A stretch of DNA of 64,000 bases from Niastella koreensis GR20-10 (GCF_000246855.1 NC_016609.1:6088744-6152743), one strand, 5' to 3'. Numbered from the stretch's first letter, positions 45,996-55,207 are shown. Program-made: numbers and translations. The notes: generated from the letters alone by a model not told the origin.

Positions 45996-47387
45996 TTACC
46001 GGTTTGTGATGCGGGCTGGCTGACGAAGGGCTTCTTCTTCTGCCGAACGATACACAGGTGTTACAGCAATTTGCGTCTGTTGGCGCAAATTGGCGTACCC
46101 GGCAGGATAAGGTCCCGAACCATAAATTAACGAAAAAGCTTTTGCTATCAGCGGATCGCTGACTGCGCCTACGTCTGCCAGTGGTAGAAAAGCCAGTTCA
46201 TCAATTGCATAATCAGGCGCCAGTCCGGTTTCATAATTGCCTTCTTTGTTTTTATTGAACAGTTTGTACACAGTAGGTTCCATTGTCCAGTAAACCTCGC
46301 GGGGAACCCGCTGGTCCTGGATCAGAAAGCTGGCTTCGTTTTTACCACCGGTAGCAGCGCCGATCTGTATCACCGGCAAATAAGGCTTTGTATTATTAAC
46401 CACCAGTTCGGCAGCCGACGTGGTACCCCCGGTTGTAAGGATAAATATTCTTTTCAATGAAAGGGCCGCAGACTGCAGGGTACTGTACTGACGGCCTGAA
46501 GTATTTCCAGAAGTGTTTAGTACCTGCTGTAGTGTATTGGTATGCATCCCCTCCTGTGCATTCCCCTGGTAAATAGCATACACATCATTAGCTGTTAGCG
46601 AATTAGCTACCAGGGCGACCATCTTGGCGCTGCTGGCAACGCTGCCACCTGCATTGTATCGCAGGTCAAGGATCAATTCATTGATATTGGCAGCCTTTAA
46701 TTTGGTAATAGCCTGTATCAACTGTCCATCGTTATTCTCTGCAAACGACCGGTAATTGAGGTAACCGGTCACTATGCCATTGGCGCTATATGTGCGCGTA
46801 TACTGTATGGCATTTTCACCTGCAAAGCCCGGAGCAAGGTTTATCTCCTTTCCTTCCAGCACCGCCCCACCATTATAATCTGCCAGGGTAAGGGTTATGG
46901 GCAAACGGCTTTTCAGAATATGCGTTATAGCATTGAGATTTGAACTATTGATGGCCTCGCTATTAACCCGGGTAAAATAGGTTCCCCTCTTAAAACCTGC
47001 ATTGGCGGCCGCACTGCCTATACTAACATCGGTTACTACCCCCAGGTAGCCTGCTCCGGCGGGCAATTGTAACAAGGCATAATGAAACCCATATATAAAA
47101 TAGGAATTTGATGCCGGTTGCAGGGAACTCCCATCGCTGATCCACGAAAACCGGTCAGCTACCGACAACAGGGAAGCAAAGAAAGAAGCGGTATTTAAGG
47201 AATAATCCGGTGAAGTGTTAATGCTGCTGTTCCAGTAGTAATAACGTTTCATACTATCCAGCACCCATTTATTGATTATTCCCAGGGAATCTGTAGGTAT
47301 GTAACCACCCGGATAGTCCTTTTTTGAGCAACCGGACAGCATAAATATACTCACAGCAACGATAAAAGTGATAAGGCGTGCACGCAT
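45996..47387 (-). CDS. S41-family peptidase lipoprotein with PDZ-like domain
   Basis: 463 residues from MRARLITFIVAVSIFMLSGC (lipobox LSGC, Cys about residue 20). N-terminal helical region, a PDZ-like segment (IGSAAANAGFKRGTYFTRVN, about 125-145), and the S41 catalytic core: ELILDLRYNAGGSV (about 230-243) and TTGGTTSAAELVVN with the probable nucleophile Ser near 325. C-terminal processing peptidases of this family act in the periplasm or at the outer membrane. It ends 31 bases before the sigma-factor gene, so it may belong to the same transcript and take part in signalling or cargo processing. Confidence 0.85.
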   Translation of the reverse strand: MRARLITFIVAVSIFMLSGCSKKDYPGGYIPTDSLGIINKWVLDSMKRYYYWNSSINTSPDYSLNTASFFASLLSVADRFSWISDGSSLQPASNSYFIYGFHYALLQLPAGAGYLGVVTDVSIGSAAANAGFKRGTYFTRVNSEAINSSNLNAITHILKSRLPITLTLADYNGGAVLEGKEINLAPGFAGENAIQYTRTYSANGIVTGYLNYRSFAENNDGQLIQAITKLKAANINELILDLRYNAGGSVASSAKMVALVANSLTANDVYAIYQGNAQEGMHTNTLQQVLNTSGNTSGRQYSTLQSAALSLKRIFILTTGGTTSAAELVVNNTKPYLPVIQIGAATGGKNEASFLIQDQRVPREVYWTMEPTVYKLFNKNKEGNYETGLAPDYAIDELAFLPLADVGAVSDPLIAKAFSLIYGSGPYPAGYANLRQQTQIAVTPVYRSAEEEALRQPARITNR

Positions 47388-47836
47388 GGTTAAGTGCAAA
47401 TTAGGCCTGCAATTTTATTATTTCTTTCACAATAAATGGGAACAACTTATTATCTAATCTTTAACTTGTTTATTTACAAAAATAGCGGCTGGTGTGTGGC
47501 CCGGCCGCTATACAAGAGATGAAAAGAAAAAACCAAGTGTAACATCTTCTACAATATAAACTTTATTGCAGATGTTATCAGGTTGTAGCTGCAACCTGAT
47601 AACGATGAACATTGATACACCTTTGTTCATCAAAAGTAAAAATTAATTGTTTAATAACAAAACGGTAATGGATAGGTATATGATAAGGACAGATTACATT
47701 ATTCTACAATTACGGTTTTGCATGCACCGTTATGTATATCCCAGCGGTATAGAAGGCATCAGGCAGCAGGAGATACCAAAAATAAAGCCTCCCAATCAAA
47801 TAGATGGGAAGGCCCTACTTTATTATTATTGATAAT
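47388..47836. other. intergenic region between S41 peptidase and esterase genes
   Basis: No credible gene; a short open frame near 47647-47832 has no family features. It holds the esterase terminator (47787-47813) and AT-rich sequence likely to carry the S41 promoter. An inverted repeat of the gttgtagct/gcaacctgataac type at about 47570-47600 is seen. Confidence 0.5.
47787..47813 (-). terminator. terminator of the HSL-type esterase gene
   Basis: Imperfect stem gcct(c)ccaatc / gatggga(a)ggc with small bulges, followed on the minus strand by TTTATTTTTGG. About 25 bases past the stop. Confidence 0.6.
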
Positions 47837-48820
47837 TTATTTCAATGCATTCTTAATCTCTTCCGCAGCATACCGGATAAGAGATTGTACTTCGGGTATC
47901 TGTGACAGCGGGTTCAGCATACCATAATCGTGGATCATGCCCTGGCAGCGGATCAGCGATACGGGTACACCGGCCTGGTTCATTTTTCTGGCGTAGGCTT
48001 CGCCCTGGTCGCGCAATATATCGTTCTCAGCTGTTTGCACCAGGGCTGGCGGCAGTCCTTTTAACTGATCGAGTGAAGCGCGTAAGGGCGAAACAAAAAT
48101 ATCTTCGCGATGCGTATCGCTGGCTGTATAATTATCCCAGAACCAGATCATCATATTGCGGGTAAGAAAGCGATCATTGGCAAATTGATGAAACGATTCC
48201 GAATCGAAGTTGGCATCGGTAACCGGCCAAAACAAAACCTGGAATTGTAATTCCGGTCCTTTTTTCTCTTTGCACATCAGGGCCACTACAGCGGCCATAT
48301 TACCCCCTACACTATTGCCCACCACGGCCAGCTTTTTTCCATTTACATTGATGTCCGCGCCATTCTCCGCCACCCATTTGGTAGCCACATAAGCTTCCGT
48401 AACGGCCACGGGGTATTTTGCTTCGGGCGATGGCGTATATTCAACAAACACGGCCGCCATGCCGGAATGTACCACCAGGTCGCGCACCAGGCGTTGGTGA
48501 GTTGGGAAATCGCCCAGCACCCAGCCGCCGCCATGGAAGAACATAAATGCCGGTAATTCCTTATCCACCCCGGCCGGACGCACCACGTACAATTTAACCG
48601 TAAGCCCGTCCTGGGTAATTGTTTTTTCCATCACGTCAATGCCCGATAGGTCAACCGATACCGATTTCTGGGCGCCTACCAGCACCTGGCGGGCTTCCTG
48701 CGGCGTCATTTTCTCCATCGGTTTTCCGTCACCACTGTTCAGTGCTTTCAAAAATGCTTTTGTTTGAACCTCAATAGAAGGATCAGTAGCATAGTTAACT
48801 ACTTCAGCTGTAATTGACAT
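47837..48820 (-). CDS. alpha/beta hydrolase, hormone-sensitive-lipase family
   Basis: 327 residues, cytoplasmic (no signal peptide). FFHGGGWVLGD (about residues 94-104) is the oxyanion-hole HGGG motif and VVGNSVGGNMAA (about 165-176) carries the nucleophile Ser. Asp in AENDILRDQGE and His in MIHDYGML complete the triad. Esterase on short-chain esters; natural substrate unknown. Single-gene unit by spacing. Confidence 0.9.
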   Translation of the reverse strand: MSITAEVVNYATDPSIEVQTKAFLKALNSGDGKPMEKMTPQEARQVLVGAQKSVSVDLSGIDVMEKTITQDGLTVKLYVVRPAGVDKELPAFMFFHGGGWVLGDFPTHQRLVRDLVVHSGMAAVFVEYTPSPEAKYPVAVTEAYVATKWVAENGADINVNGKKLAVVGNSVGGNMAAVVALMCKEKKGPELQFQVLFWPVTDANFDSESFHQFANDRFLTRNMMIWFWDNYTASDTHREDIFVSPLRASLDQLKGLPPALVQTAENDILRDQGEAYARKMNQAGVPVSLIRCQGMIHDYGMLNPLSQIPEVQSLIRYAAEEIKNALK

Positions 48821-48997
48821 GTCTGTTGGTTTTGAATGTTAACAATAATGAATTAAGCAATGTGATTCTCAGTAACGGGCGACTATGGCTACTTATCAGG
48901 CGGGTGCGGAAAAAAGAAAGGACATACAAGGTAGGCATTCAGTCAATGCGAAGAGCAGGTGGCTGCATTAATTTTATATGACTTAAATCAAATTCTT

Positions 48998-51268
48998 TTA
49001 CCTGGGGTATAACTGGGTTTGGGGAACCAGCTCCTGTTCCTGGGAAGGGCTTTGCCAGAAGAGGTAGAGGGCCGACCGGTCGTCCTGGTTAAAGTATTCC
49101 AGTTTGATGGCGTATTTTTTCCCGGCCTCCAGTTTTATTGCAGGGGAAGTATGCGTTGTGGTATACAGATCGTGCCAGCGATCGATGAGCAGTTTATCAT
49201 TTACCCATAACCGAACCCCGCCGGCCACTTCAGCAGAAAAAGTATAGTCTTCGGTATATTGAGGTTGTACAAAACCCGTAAAGCGGATGCTGTATTTATT
49301 ATCTTTTATTTTATAATGAACACCCGTTGCCAGGCCCGGCAGCGGAATGCGCCATTCGGGAAAACTGATCAACGGATCCACGCGCGCTTCCACGGCGGTA
49401 TCATAATCATTGCCGTTATAATAAACACCTTTCAGCCCTTCGCCATTACCCCATACCAATGGGGCAAAGGCAGAGATGGCTGTTCGTCCGGCCTTTGTAA
49501 GCATGTAGGGCTGTCCTTTTATGGGTTGAACCCTTATCACTTCCTCCTTGCCCGCATCGGGCGTAAAATGAATGTCACCACGCAGCTCACATTGCACCAC
49601 GTCTAGCGATTTCGGCAGATTGGAGCTCGCGTTTTCAATAGCCCCTTTTGTTCCACCTTTGATGATACAGTTACGCAGCAGAATGGGACGTGAACCTTTG
49701 GCCGGGCCTTCCACCATCCGGAATGGATAAGGAATTTGCGCCCCGCCATCGAGTGTCAAATTCTCAATGCGCACGCCATTGGCGCCGCTGGCGGCATGGT
49801 CTTCAAACACGCTGTTGTATATATAACCACCATTGTAGGTATAGTTGTTTACATAGGCGCCATGGTTTACGCCCACCTTGCAATTGTAGATAGTAGTTTG
49901 TTCCAGCACATGGTTCTTGCCATTGTTCTGCCAGCTGCGAATACCGCAATCGGAATTATGCACCACATTGCCTTTAAAGATCCAGGCAGATTCAATGGGC
50001 ATTTCTTCCCAATCATACGCGGCATTCACGGTTTCCAGCCCCTGCTGACCAGCCACTACATTGCTGTCGCAGCGATTGTCGTCGCCCATGCTCAGCACAA
50101 AGGCATGCGTACCAAATGTGGGAGCCCCTTTTGTGTCGATCGAGATAGCGCCCTGCAAGTATTTGGGCGACGCCACCAGGTTATGGGCCCATACGGTGCG
50201 ATGCGTGGCATCGGGCAGGTCCCACCAAAAGGGCGCTTCCATACAATTGAAGGCGATGTTGTGCGTCATGGTAATGCCATTGCTTACATGCGGCACGTAG
50301 GCATGGTTATCTATATCGCGCATCACACAGCCATCGATAACCGATCCATCGCTGCCATCATCACAATGGTGAAAATGCAGGCCATAGCGGCCCAGCACCT
50401 GTTCTTTTACGGCAGAACCGCCCTGGTCTTTACGCGGGCCTAAATACCTGAAGGCCACCTGTTGCACCGATTGCGCCACAGAGGAGCGAATAAAAATATG
50501 CGACTTACCAGTGGCTGTACCTTCGATGCGCACATTGCGGGTAAGGTTACCTACTTCGGCCGTCCATAAATTATTGATGAGCGGATGAGCGGTAGTCGCC
50601 GCATTCAGCAAGATCGCATTCCCTTTTATAGCAGTGATGGTACGAACATCTACATTACGCGCATCAGCTGCCGTTGGCGTGATAATTATTTCATCGCCCA
50701 CCAGCCAGCCTCCGGCATTTTTAACAGTAATACTAGTAGCGCCCGCAGCAATGGAAGAAGTGGCGTTTGTCCAGCTGGTTTTTCTTTGCCCCTGTAACTG
50801 CAACTGCCCCGCTCCCATTACCCACAAGCCAATGTCACTGCTAATCATGTCCATGCCGCTGCCCACCATTTTATCTTCATCGATGCCGGTAAACCGAAGC
50901 GTTTGAATGATAGATAGTTTGGCAGGCTGCATTTGCCATTGCCCGGTAACCAGGATGTTTTTGGAAGAACTGATAACAACAGCACGCGTGGGATCAACGA
51001 TCAGTTTACCCACCACGTGCATTCCAGAAACGGTAACATCCTTATCCACGATCACCGTATTACCCGCTGCAATAACCGGTGCATCGTTTGGCCCCGGCAC
51101 CTTTCCCCCCCAGGTAGCGGCATTTGACCAGTTACCACTGCGTACACTGGAGATGGTAGCGGTAAAGGTGGCCGCGTTTGCACCACAGGAAATTACAGGA
51201 CCTGGTGGACGGCTGAAACCGAGCACCAGCATAACGATGTAACAAGCTATTATGAATTGAGATTGCAT
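48998..51268 (-). CDS. secreted G8-domain and PA14-domain protein
   Basis: 756 residues from MQSQFIIACYIVMLVLGFS (signal peptide). A longer frame from 51418 crosses a 62-base inverted repeat and is rejected. The G8 domain (SGNWSNAATWGGKVPGPND, then AGNTVIVDKDVTVSGMHVV) covers about residues 40-115. A right-handed beta-helix (NCIIKGG, CVMRDIDNHAYVPHVSNGI) fills the middle, and a PA14 domain closes the protein (LKGVYYNGNDYDT to LYLFWQSP, about 610-750). This set occurs in carbohydrate-binding or -degrading secreted proteins. There is no visible sorting domain. Confidence 0.85.
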   Translation of the reverse strand: MQSQFIIACYIVMLVLGFSRPPGPVISCGANAATFTATISSVRSGNWSNAATWGGKVPGPNDAPVIAAGNTVIVDKDVTVSGMHVVGKLIVDPTRAVVISSSKNILVTGQWQMQPAKLSIIQTLRFTGIDEDKMVGSGMDMISSDIGLWVMGAGQLQLQGQRKTSWTNATSSIAAGATSITVKNAGGWLVGDEIIITPTAADARNVDVRTITAIKGNAILLNAATTAHPLINNLWTAEVGNLTRNVRIEGTATGKSHIFIRSSVAQSVQQVAFRYLGPRKDQGGSAVKEQVLGRYGLHFHHCDDGSDGSVIDGCVMRDIDNHAYVPHVSNGITMTHNIAFNCMEAPFWWDLPDATHRTVWAHNLVASPKYLQGAISIDTKGAPTFGTHAFVLSMGDDNRCDSNVVAGQQGLETVNAAYDWEEMPIESAWIFKGNVVHNSDCGIRSWQNNGKNHVLEQTTIYNCKVGVNHGAYVNNYTYNGGYIYNSVFEDHAASGANGVRIENLTLDGGAQIPYPFRMVEGPAKGSRPILLRNCIIKGGTKGAIENASSNLPKSLDVVQCELRGDIHFTPDAGKEEVIRVQPIKGQPYMLTKAGRTAISAFAPLVWGNGEGLKGVYYNGNDYDTAVEARVDPLISFPEWRIPLPGLATGVHYKIKDNKYSIRFTGFVQPQYTEDYTFSAEVAGGVRLWVNDKLLIDRWHDLYTTTHTSPAIKLEAGKKYAIKLEYFNQDDRSALYLFWQSPSQEQELVPQTQLYPR

Positions 51269-51312
51269 GGGGTTTGTGTGTATAAAATTACCACATTTCA
51301 GGATAGCAACAA

Positions 51313-51374
51313 GACCTGTCAGGTCCGCTTTATCCGCCCGCCTTATCAGTCTGTTGCTGCGGACCTGACAGGTC
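51313..51374. repeat. 16-base inverted repeat upstream of the G8 protein gene
   Basis: gacctgtcaggtccgc at 51313-51328 and its exact complement at 51359-51374 around a 30-base loop. Each arm also contains the palindrome gacctgtcaggtc, so two small or one large hairpin can form. It lies between divergent genes, in the leader of both. Confidence 0.88.
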
Positions 51375-51470
51375 GGCCCTCGCTGAAGTAACCTCAACCC
51401 CAATTTTTTCAGCTTCACCCCGTTCGCTCAAAATTCACACCTAAACAATTCCATCTTTACCCTAAAAAGT

Positions 51471-52400
51471 ATGAATAAACAATCGCTCCTGTATTGTGTA
51501 CTGACGTTTTTGACGCTTGGCTTTACGAATTGTAAAAAGAAGACAGACAATCCGCCTGTTACCAATTTTCATTTTTATGATTCGATGCAGCTGGATGGGT
51601 ATCTCCGTACGTATTTACTGAACCTGCCACCCAATTATAACGACAGCAGTAATTTTCCATTGGTGATCGCCCTGCATGGATTAGCAGGCAGCGCCAGCCA
51701 GATGGAGCAGGATTATGGGTTGACTGCCAAATCGAACAGCGCGCATTTCATCCTGGTGTACCCGGAAGGCGTGCAAAGCGATGGCATCCTGGGCATCCGC
51801 ACCTGGAATGCCGGCACCTGTTGTGATTTTGCCATGCAGCACAGCATCGATGATGTACATTTTATAAAACAACTAATTGCGAAGCTCACCAGTAGTTATA
51901 AGATCAATCCCAAAAGGATCTATGTGACAGGCATGAGCAATGGCGCTATGATGACGTACCGGCTGGCCTGTGAGCTTTCTAACCAACTGGCGGCCATTGC
52001 ACCCGTGAGCGGAACGTTGTTAACGCTGCAGCCCTGTAATGCGGTCAGAGCGGTGCCGGTGCTGCACATCCATTCAGCCATCGACACCAAGGTGCCCTAT
52101 GCCGGCGGGTATGGACTGGCCAACTATTATTTTCCACCCGTTGACTCTACCCTGCGCGTCTGGGCCGGGATCGACAAATGCACTATAACCCCGCAGGTTA
52201 TCACAGATGCGAGCCTGTATACACAAACGCAGTACATGAATTGCAGTCCGAACACTACCGTACAATTATACCTCACCAAAGACGGCGGACACTCCTGGCC
52301 AGGAGGATTGCCAGCCAGCGTTAATGCAGATCCTCCATCATCAGCGTTTAATGCGACTGATTTGATCTGGAGCTTCTTTAGTCAGTATGAGTTGCCATAA
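51471..52400 (+). CDS. PHB-depolymerase-like (LpqC family) esterase lipoprotein
   Basis: 309 residues. Lipoprotein signal with Cys at about residue 21 (LGFTNCKKK). Alpha/beta hydrolase of the polyhydroxybutyrate depolymerase/feruloyl-esterase-like group: HGLAGSASQ oxyanion region (about 70-78), GMSNGAMM with nucleophile Ser (about 155), Asp in SAIDTKVPYAGG (about 204) and His in GGHSWPGG (about 272). Surface or periplasmic esterase. Divergent from the G8 protein gene. Confidence 0.88.
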   Translation: MNKQSLLYCVLTFLTLGFTNCKKKTDNPPVTNFHFYDSMQLDGYLRTYLLNLPPNYNDSSNFPLVIALHGLAGSASQMEQDYGLTAKSNSAHFILVYPEGVQSDGILGIRTWNAGTCCDFAMQHSIDDVHFIKQLIAKLTSSYKINPKRIYVTGMSNGAMMTYRLACELSNQLAAIAPVSGTLLTLQPCNAVRAVPVLHIHSAIDTKVPYAGGYGLANYYFPPVDSTLRVWAGIDKCTITPQVITDASLYTQTQYMNCSPNTTVQLYLTKDGGHSWPGGLPASVNADPPSSAFNATDLIWSFFSQYELP

Positions 52401-52402
52401 TT

Positions 52403-52514
52403 AGTTCGGAGTTCCAGGTTCAGAGTTCAGAGTTCCAAGTTCAGAGTTCCAAGTTCAGAGTTCCGGGTTCAGAGTTCCAGGTTCAGAGTTCAGAGTTCCG
52501 GGTTTAAAGTTCCA
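52403..52514. repeat. degenerate heptad array, unit RGTTCNR
   Basis: Sixteen 7-base units in register directly after the esterase stop codon (agttcgg, agttcca, ggttcag, agttcag and so on; one unit is ggtttaa). Same unit type as the array at 11931-12000. Confidence 0.92.
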
Positions 52515-52526
52515 GGATTAAAATAT

Positions 52527-52577
52527 CAGGTTACAGGTTGCAGGGATTAGAATTCCCTGTAACTTGCAACCTGTAAC
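52527..52577. repeat. inverted heptad hairpin after the esterase gene
   Basis: Units caggtta, caggttg, caggg followed by ccctgta, acttgca, acctgta form a 13-pair perfect stem (52530-52542 with 52565-52577) plus an inner GGGA/TCCC stem. It is followed by attttctt, so it may act as the esterase terminator. Confidence 0.75.
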
Positions 52578-52854
52578 ATTTTCTTCCAAAATCCGCTACC
52601 AGCGCGGGTATCCGATCAGTGCCCATTGATAAAAATTTCGTCGTTTTGGCAAAATTCAAAAATGCACCTTATTAATTTACAGGAAAATACATACTACTGA
52701 TATAAATATTAAATCCGAGTACCGGGAGGTTTTACATTTACAAAACAAATCCTGACTGACACCAGCGATTCAAGCACACTAACGATTACTTTTAGTATTA
52801 ACTGATAGATCAAGAGGCAACAACACTTTCAGTTCATTTACCTTAACCTATATT
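52578..52854. other. intergenic region upstream of the first AraC-type gene
   Basis: AT-rich, no gene. It should contain the promoter of the AraC-type gene; no clear consensus was found. Confidence 0.4.
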
Positions 52855-53244
52855 ATGAAAAAACAAACACGTGCAGAGATCGATCAGAAAAAAATAATAA
52901 AGGCCAGGGAGATCATAGATGCAGAATTTTACAAACCGATAACGCTGGAATACCTCAGCAGGCGCGTGGGCATGAGTCCGAAGAAGCTCGCCGCCGAATT
53001 TCCCAAAATATATTATCAAAGCATACAGAAATACCTGACCACGGCGCGTGCACTCACCGGCATGCAATTGTTACTAGAAACCAATCTGCACATTTACGAG
53101 ATAGCCTGGGAAACCGGCTATGATGTTACCCGTCCGTTCTCAATCATGTTTAAAAAGGTTACCGGGCGGGCGCCATCCATCTGGCGAAAATTACAGCAAA
53201 GCAATCCCCCTGGAACAGTCCCTTATATACTACTCAACCGGTAG
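52855..53244 (+). CDS. stand-alone AraC-type DNA-binding protein
   Basis: 129 residues, only the two helix-turn-helix motifs of the AraC family. The first is ITLEYLSRRVGMSPKKLAAEFP (about residues 31-52, in pieces), the second ETNLHIYEIAWETGYDVTRPFSIMFKKVTGRAPS (about 75-110). No sensor domain. The helix before the second motif is present. Possibly acts with the similar protein encoded 88 bases downstream. Confidence 0.8.
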   Translation: MKKQTRAEIDQKKIIKAREIIDAEFYKPITLEYLSRRVGMSPKKLAAEFPKIYYQSIQKYLTTARALTGMQLLLETNLHIYEIAWETGYDVTRPFSIMFKKVTGRAPSIWRKLQQSNPPGTVPYILLNR

Positions 53245-53331
53245 AACTTCCCCAAAACCAGCGACGCAAATCACATACAGTCCCAACCCGACATGAGATT
53301 GTGTGTATTATCTATCATTAAACCAGTTCCA

Positions 53332-53697
53332 ATGCGTAACAGAAAGAAGTTAAAGAAGCATGTAGTGACCGCTATTACTGCGGCGAAAGAAATTTTCGAT
53401 CACAACCTGGGCGATGAATGCACCGCTTACAAAACAGCCCTGAAGTATGGCGTATGCCGCAATGTGCTGCAAAAGGCATTCAAGGATGAATACGGCGTAG
53501 GAATCAGAGATTACCGCTTACGGGTACGAATGGAGAAATCGAAAGACATGCTGGCAGCAGGCAAAGATGCAAAGGAGATCTCCATTACACTGCACTACAG
53601 TAACCCCAGTGCATTTAACAATGCATTCAAAAGATACTTCAAGGTAACACCAAAAGAGATGTTCGACTTTACTGAAGGCGATAGTTTTTGTGCTTAA
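53332..53697 (+). CDS. second stand-alone AraC-type DNA-binding protein
   Basis: 121 residues from MRNRKKLKKHVVTAI; the ATG at 53293 would add 13 residues and is not preferred. AraC-like double helix-turn-helix: TAYKTALKYGVCRNVLQKAFKDEYG (about 30-54) and AKEISITLHYSNPSAFNNAFKRYFKVTPKEM (about 80-110). The second matches the AraC consensus SNxSxFxxAFKRxxGxTPxxF. A basic N terminus and no sensor domain. Confidence 0.8.
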   Translation: MRNRKKLKKHVVTAITAAKEIFDHNLGDECTAYKTALKYGVCRNVLQKAFKDEYGVGIRDYRLRVRMEKSKDMLAAGKDAKEISITLHYSNPSAFNNAFKRYFKVTPKEMFDFTEGDSFCA

Positions 53698-53969
53698 TTT
53701 TATTGAGCACGATTATGACTACACGTAATTAACCATGAATCAATCAATAGCAATGAAACGTGTGCAAAGTATAAATAAGTTGTGCGAAGTATCAATAGAA
53801 ATCACTTGACTTTCGCCTTTCGATGACCGTATATTTGATGTATCAAAAGGATGAATGCTCCGGGAGTTGAACCGGAAGATGCAAAGAAGATATAATCACC
53901 AATACTTATTGCGAGGAATTACACCATTAGATTGGAGAGCCATTTATTTGTCTAAACAATAAATAGAGC

Positions 53970-54588
53970 ATGGAAACCTTATTCAAAGTTCCGGCAACGA
54001 CCGGGGCCAACCGGTTTGTGCCGGAGAATGAAATGAATGACAATTATCGCATCAGGCGGTTATCTATTTTTATCCACGCGTACAATGAAGAGAACTCGAT
54101 TACATCATTCCTCGGCCACATCAATGAAGTAAAGCTGATATGTAATTTAGAAAAGGATGCGATTATTGTGAATAATTATAGCGCAGATAATACCGAAGCG
54201 TCATTACGGACCTCTTTCGCAAATACCCCCAACCTTACAAATAGCTACCTCAAGTATATACAGCACGATGTAAATGCGGCTATCCATTCGGGTATCGACC
54301 AGACAATGGTCGATTACCCGCTAATTCAGGATGCTGACCTGAAATATGACCCGGGCGAGTATAATACGTTGTTAAAACCAATACTACCCGGTTCGGCAAA
54401 TGTGGAATACGGCTCAAGATTTATGGGTGGCTGGCAATCCACACCGCATCCCATTCTTCTGGCCTTCTATTGGAAACCACGTGCTTACCTTTTTCTCAAA
54501 TATGTTCAGCAATTTGAACCTGACTGACATGGAAACCGGTTACAAGTTATTCCGTACCTCCATTATACAATGGATTTATTCTGTCTAA
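53970..54588 (+). pseudogene. frameshifted, truncated family 2 glycosyltransferase
   Basis: The first frame (53970-54527) reads RRLSIFIHAYNEENSIT, then IQDADLKYDPGEYNTLLKPIL and VEYGSRFMGG, a dolichyl-phosphate-mannose synthase-like enzyme. After GG the homology continues in another frame (PHRIPFFWPSIGNHVLTFFSNMFSNLNLTDMETGYKLF) and stops at 54588, so a 1-2 base indel lies near 54427-54433. The usual nucleotide-binding VNDxSTDNT is VNNYSADNT here, losing a conserved Asp. The C-terminal membrane part is absent. This is a decaying gene. Confidence 0.85.
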
Positions 54589-54709
54589 CGTGTTAATCAC
54601 TCATCTTTAGTATTCCCCAAAAACAATAGATCTATTCCGAACTATAAGACATTTTAGTCATCGTCTCAATGGTCATCTAAATAAAAGTAATTCTTATAAA
54701 GCTTGTTTT

Positions 54710-55207
54710 ATGAACAGATCCACCTTATCAGACATTACAGTTAAAAAAAATTTCCTTGACCAAACCAATTGGTCGAAAAGGGTAATAATTAACGAAGTAA
54801 TTGCAATAGCTTTAATATTACTATTCGCTTACGCCGCAATTACAAAAATCCAAGACTACCAAGCGTTTACAGCACAAATAGCAACTTCACCAATTTTAGC
54901 TTGGATATCAAAACCGATGGCGATCTTTATCCCAACAGTTGAACTCATAACTTGTTTAGCATTAATTATCCCGAAACTTCGCCTGTATGGTTTGTATGCC
55001 TCCTTTGCTTTGATGTTGAGCTTTACATTATATATATCGGCCCTATTTACATTTAGTACAAAGCTACCTTGCAGCTGCGGTGGCATCATAGACGAGTTAG
55101 GCTGGAAAAACCATTTAATATTTAACTGCTTCTTTGTATTGATATCTATAATTGGTATAAGACTTGAAAAGGGCTTATTGAAAACAAAACATGAAAAACT
55201 TGCCTAA
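54710..55207 (+). CDS. MauE/DoxX-family redox-associated membrane protein
   Basis: 165 residues, four predicted helices (about 28-48, 66-86, 93-112, 128-148). LLFAYAAITKIQDYQAFTAQIATSP followed by ELITCLALIIPKLRLYGLYASFALM matches the MauE/DoxX layout. A PCSCGG motif (about residues 120-125), with two cysteines on the periplasmic side, agrees with a disulfide role as MauE has in methylamine dehydrogenase maturation. The next genes encode a cysteine-containing exported peptide and a thioredoxin-fold lipoprotein, fitting a small oxidative-folding unit (inference). Confidence 0.8.
   Translation: MNRSTLSDITVKKNFLDQTNWSKRVIINEVIAIALILLFAYAAITKIQDYQAFTAQIATSPILAWISKPMAIFIPTVELITCLALIIPKLRLYGLYASFALMLSFTLYISALFTFSTKLPCSCGGIIDELGWKNHLIFNCFFVLISIIGIRLEKGLLKTKHEKLA

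Noticed and set aside
44398-46516. 19-base match (gaagtatttccagaagtgt) between the FecR and S41 genes
   Set aside because: Both copies are inside coding sequence in conserved regions of unrelated proteins; it is most likely coincidence.
47647-47927. Short plus-strand open frames near the esterase gene
   Set aside because: No signal, family motif or ribosome start context; they overlap the terminator and the esterase C terminus.
51269-51418. 50-residue N-terminal extension of the G8/PA14 protein
   Set aside because: It would run through the 62-base inverted repeat and precede a proper signal peptide at 51268.
52403-52514. CRISPR-like or VNTR coding repeat
   Set aside because: The unit is 7 bases with no spacers and lies after a stop codon in no open frame.
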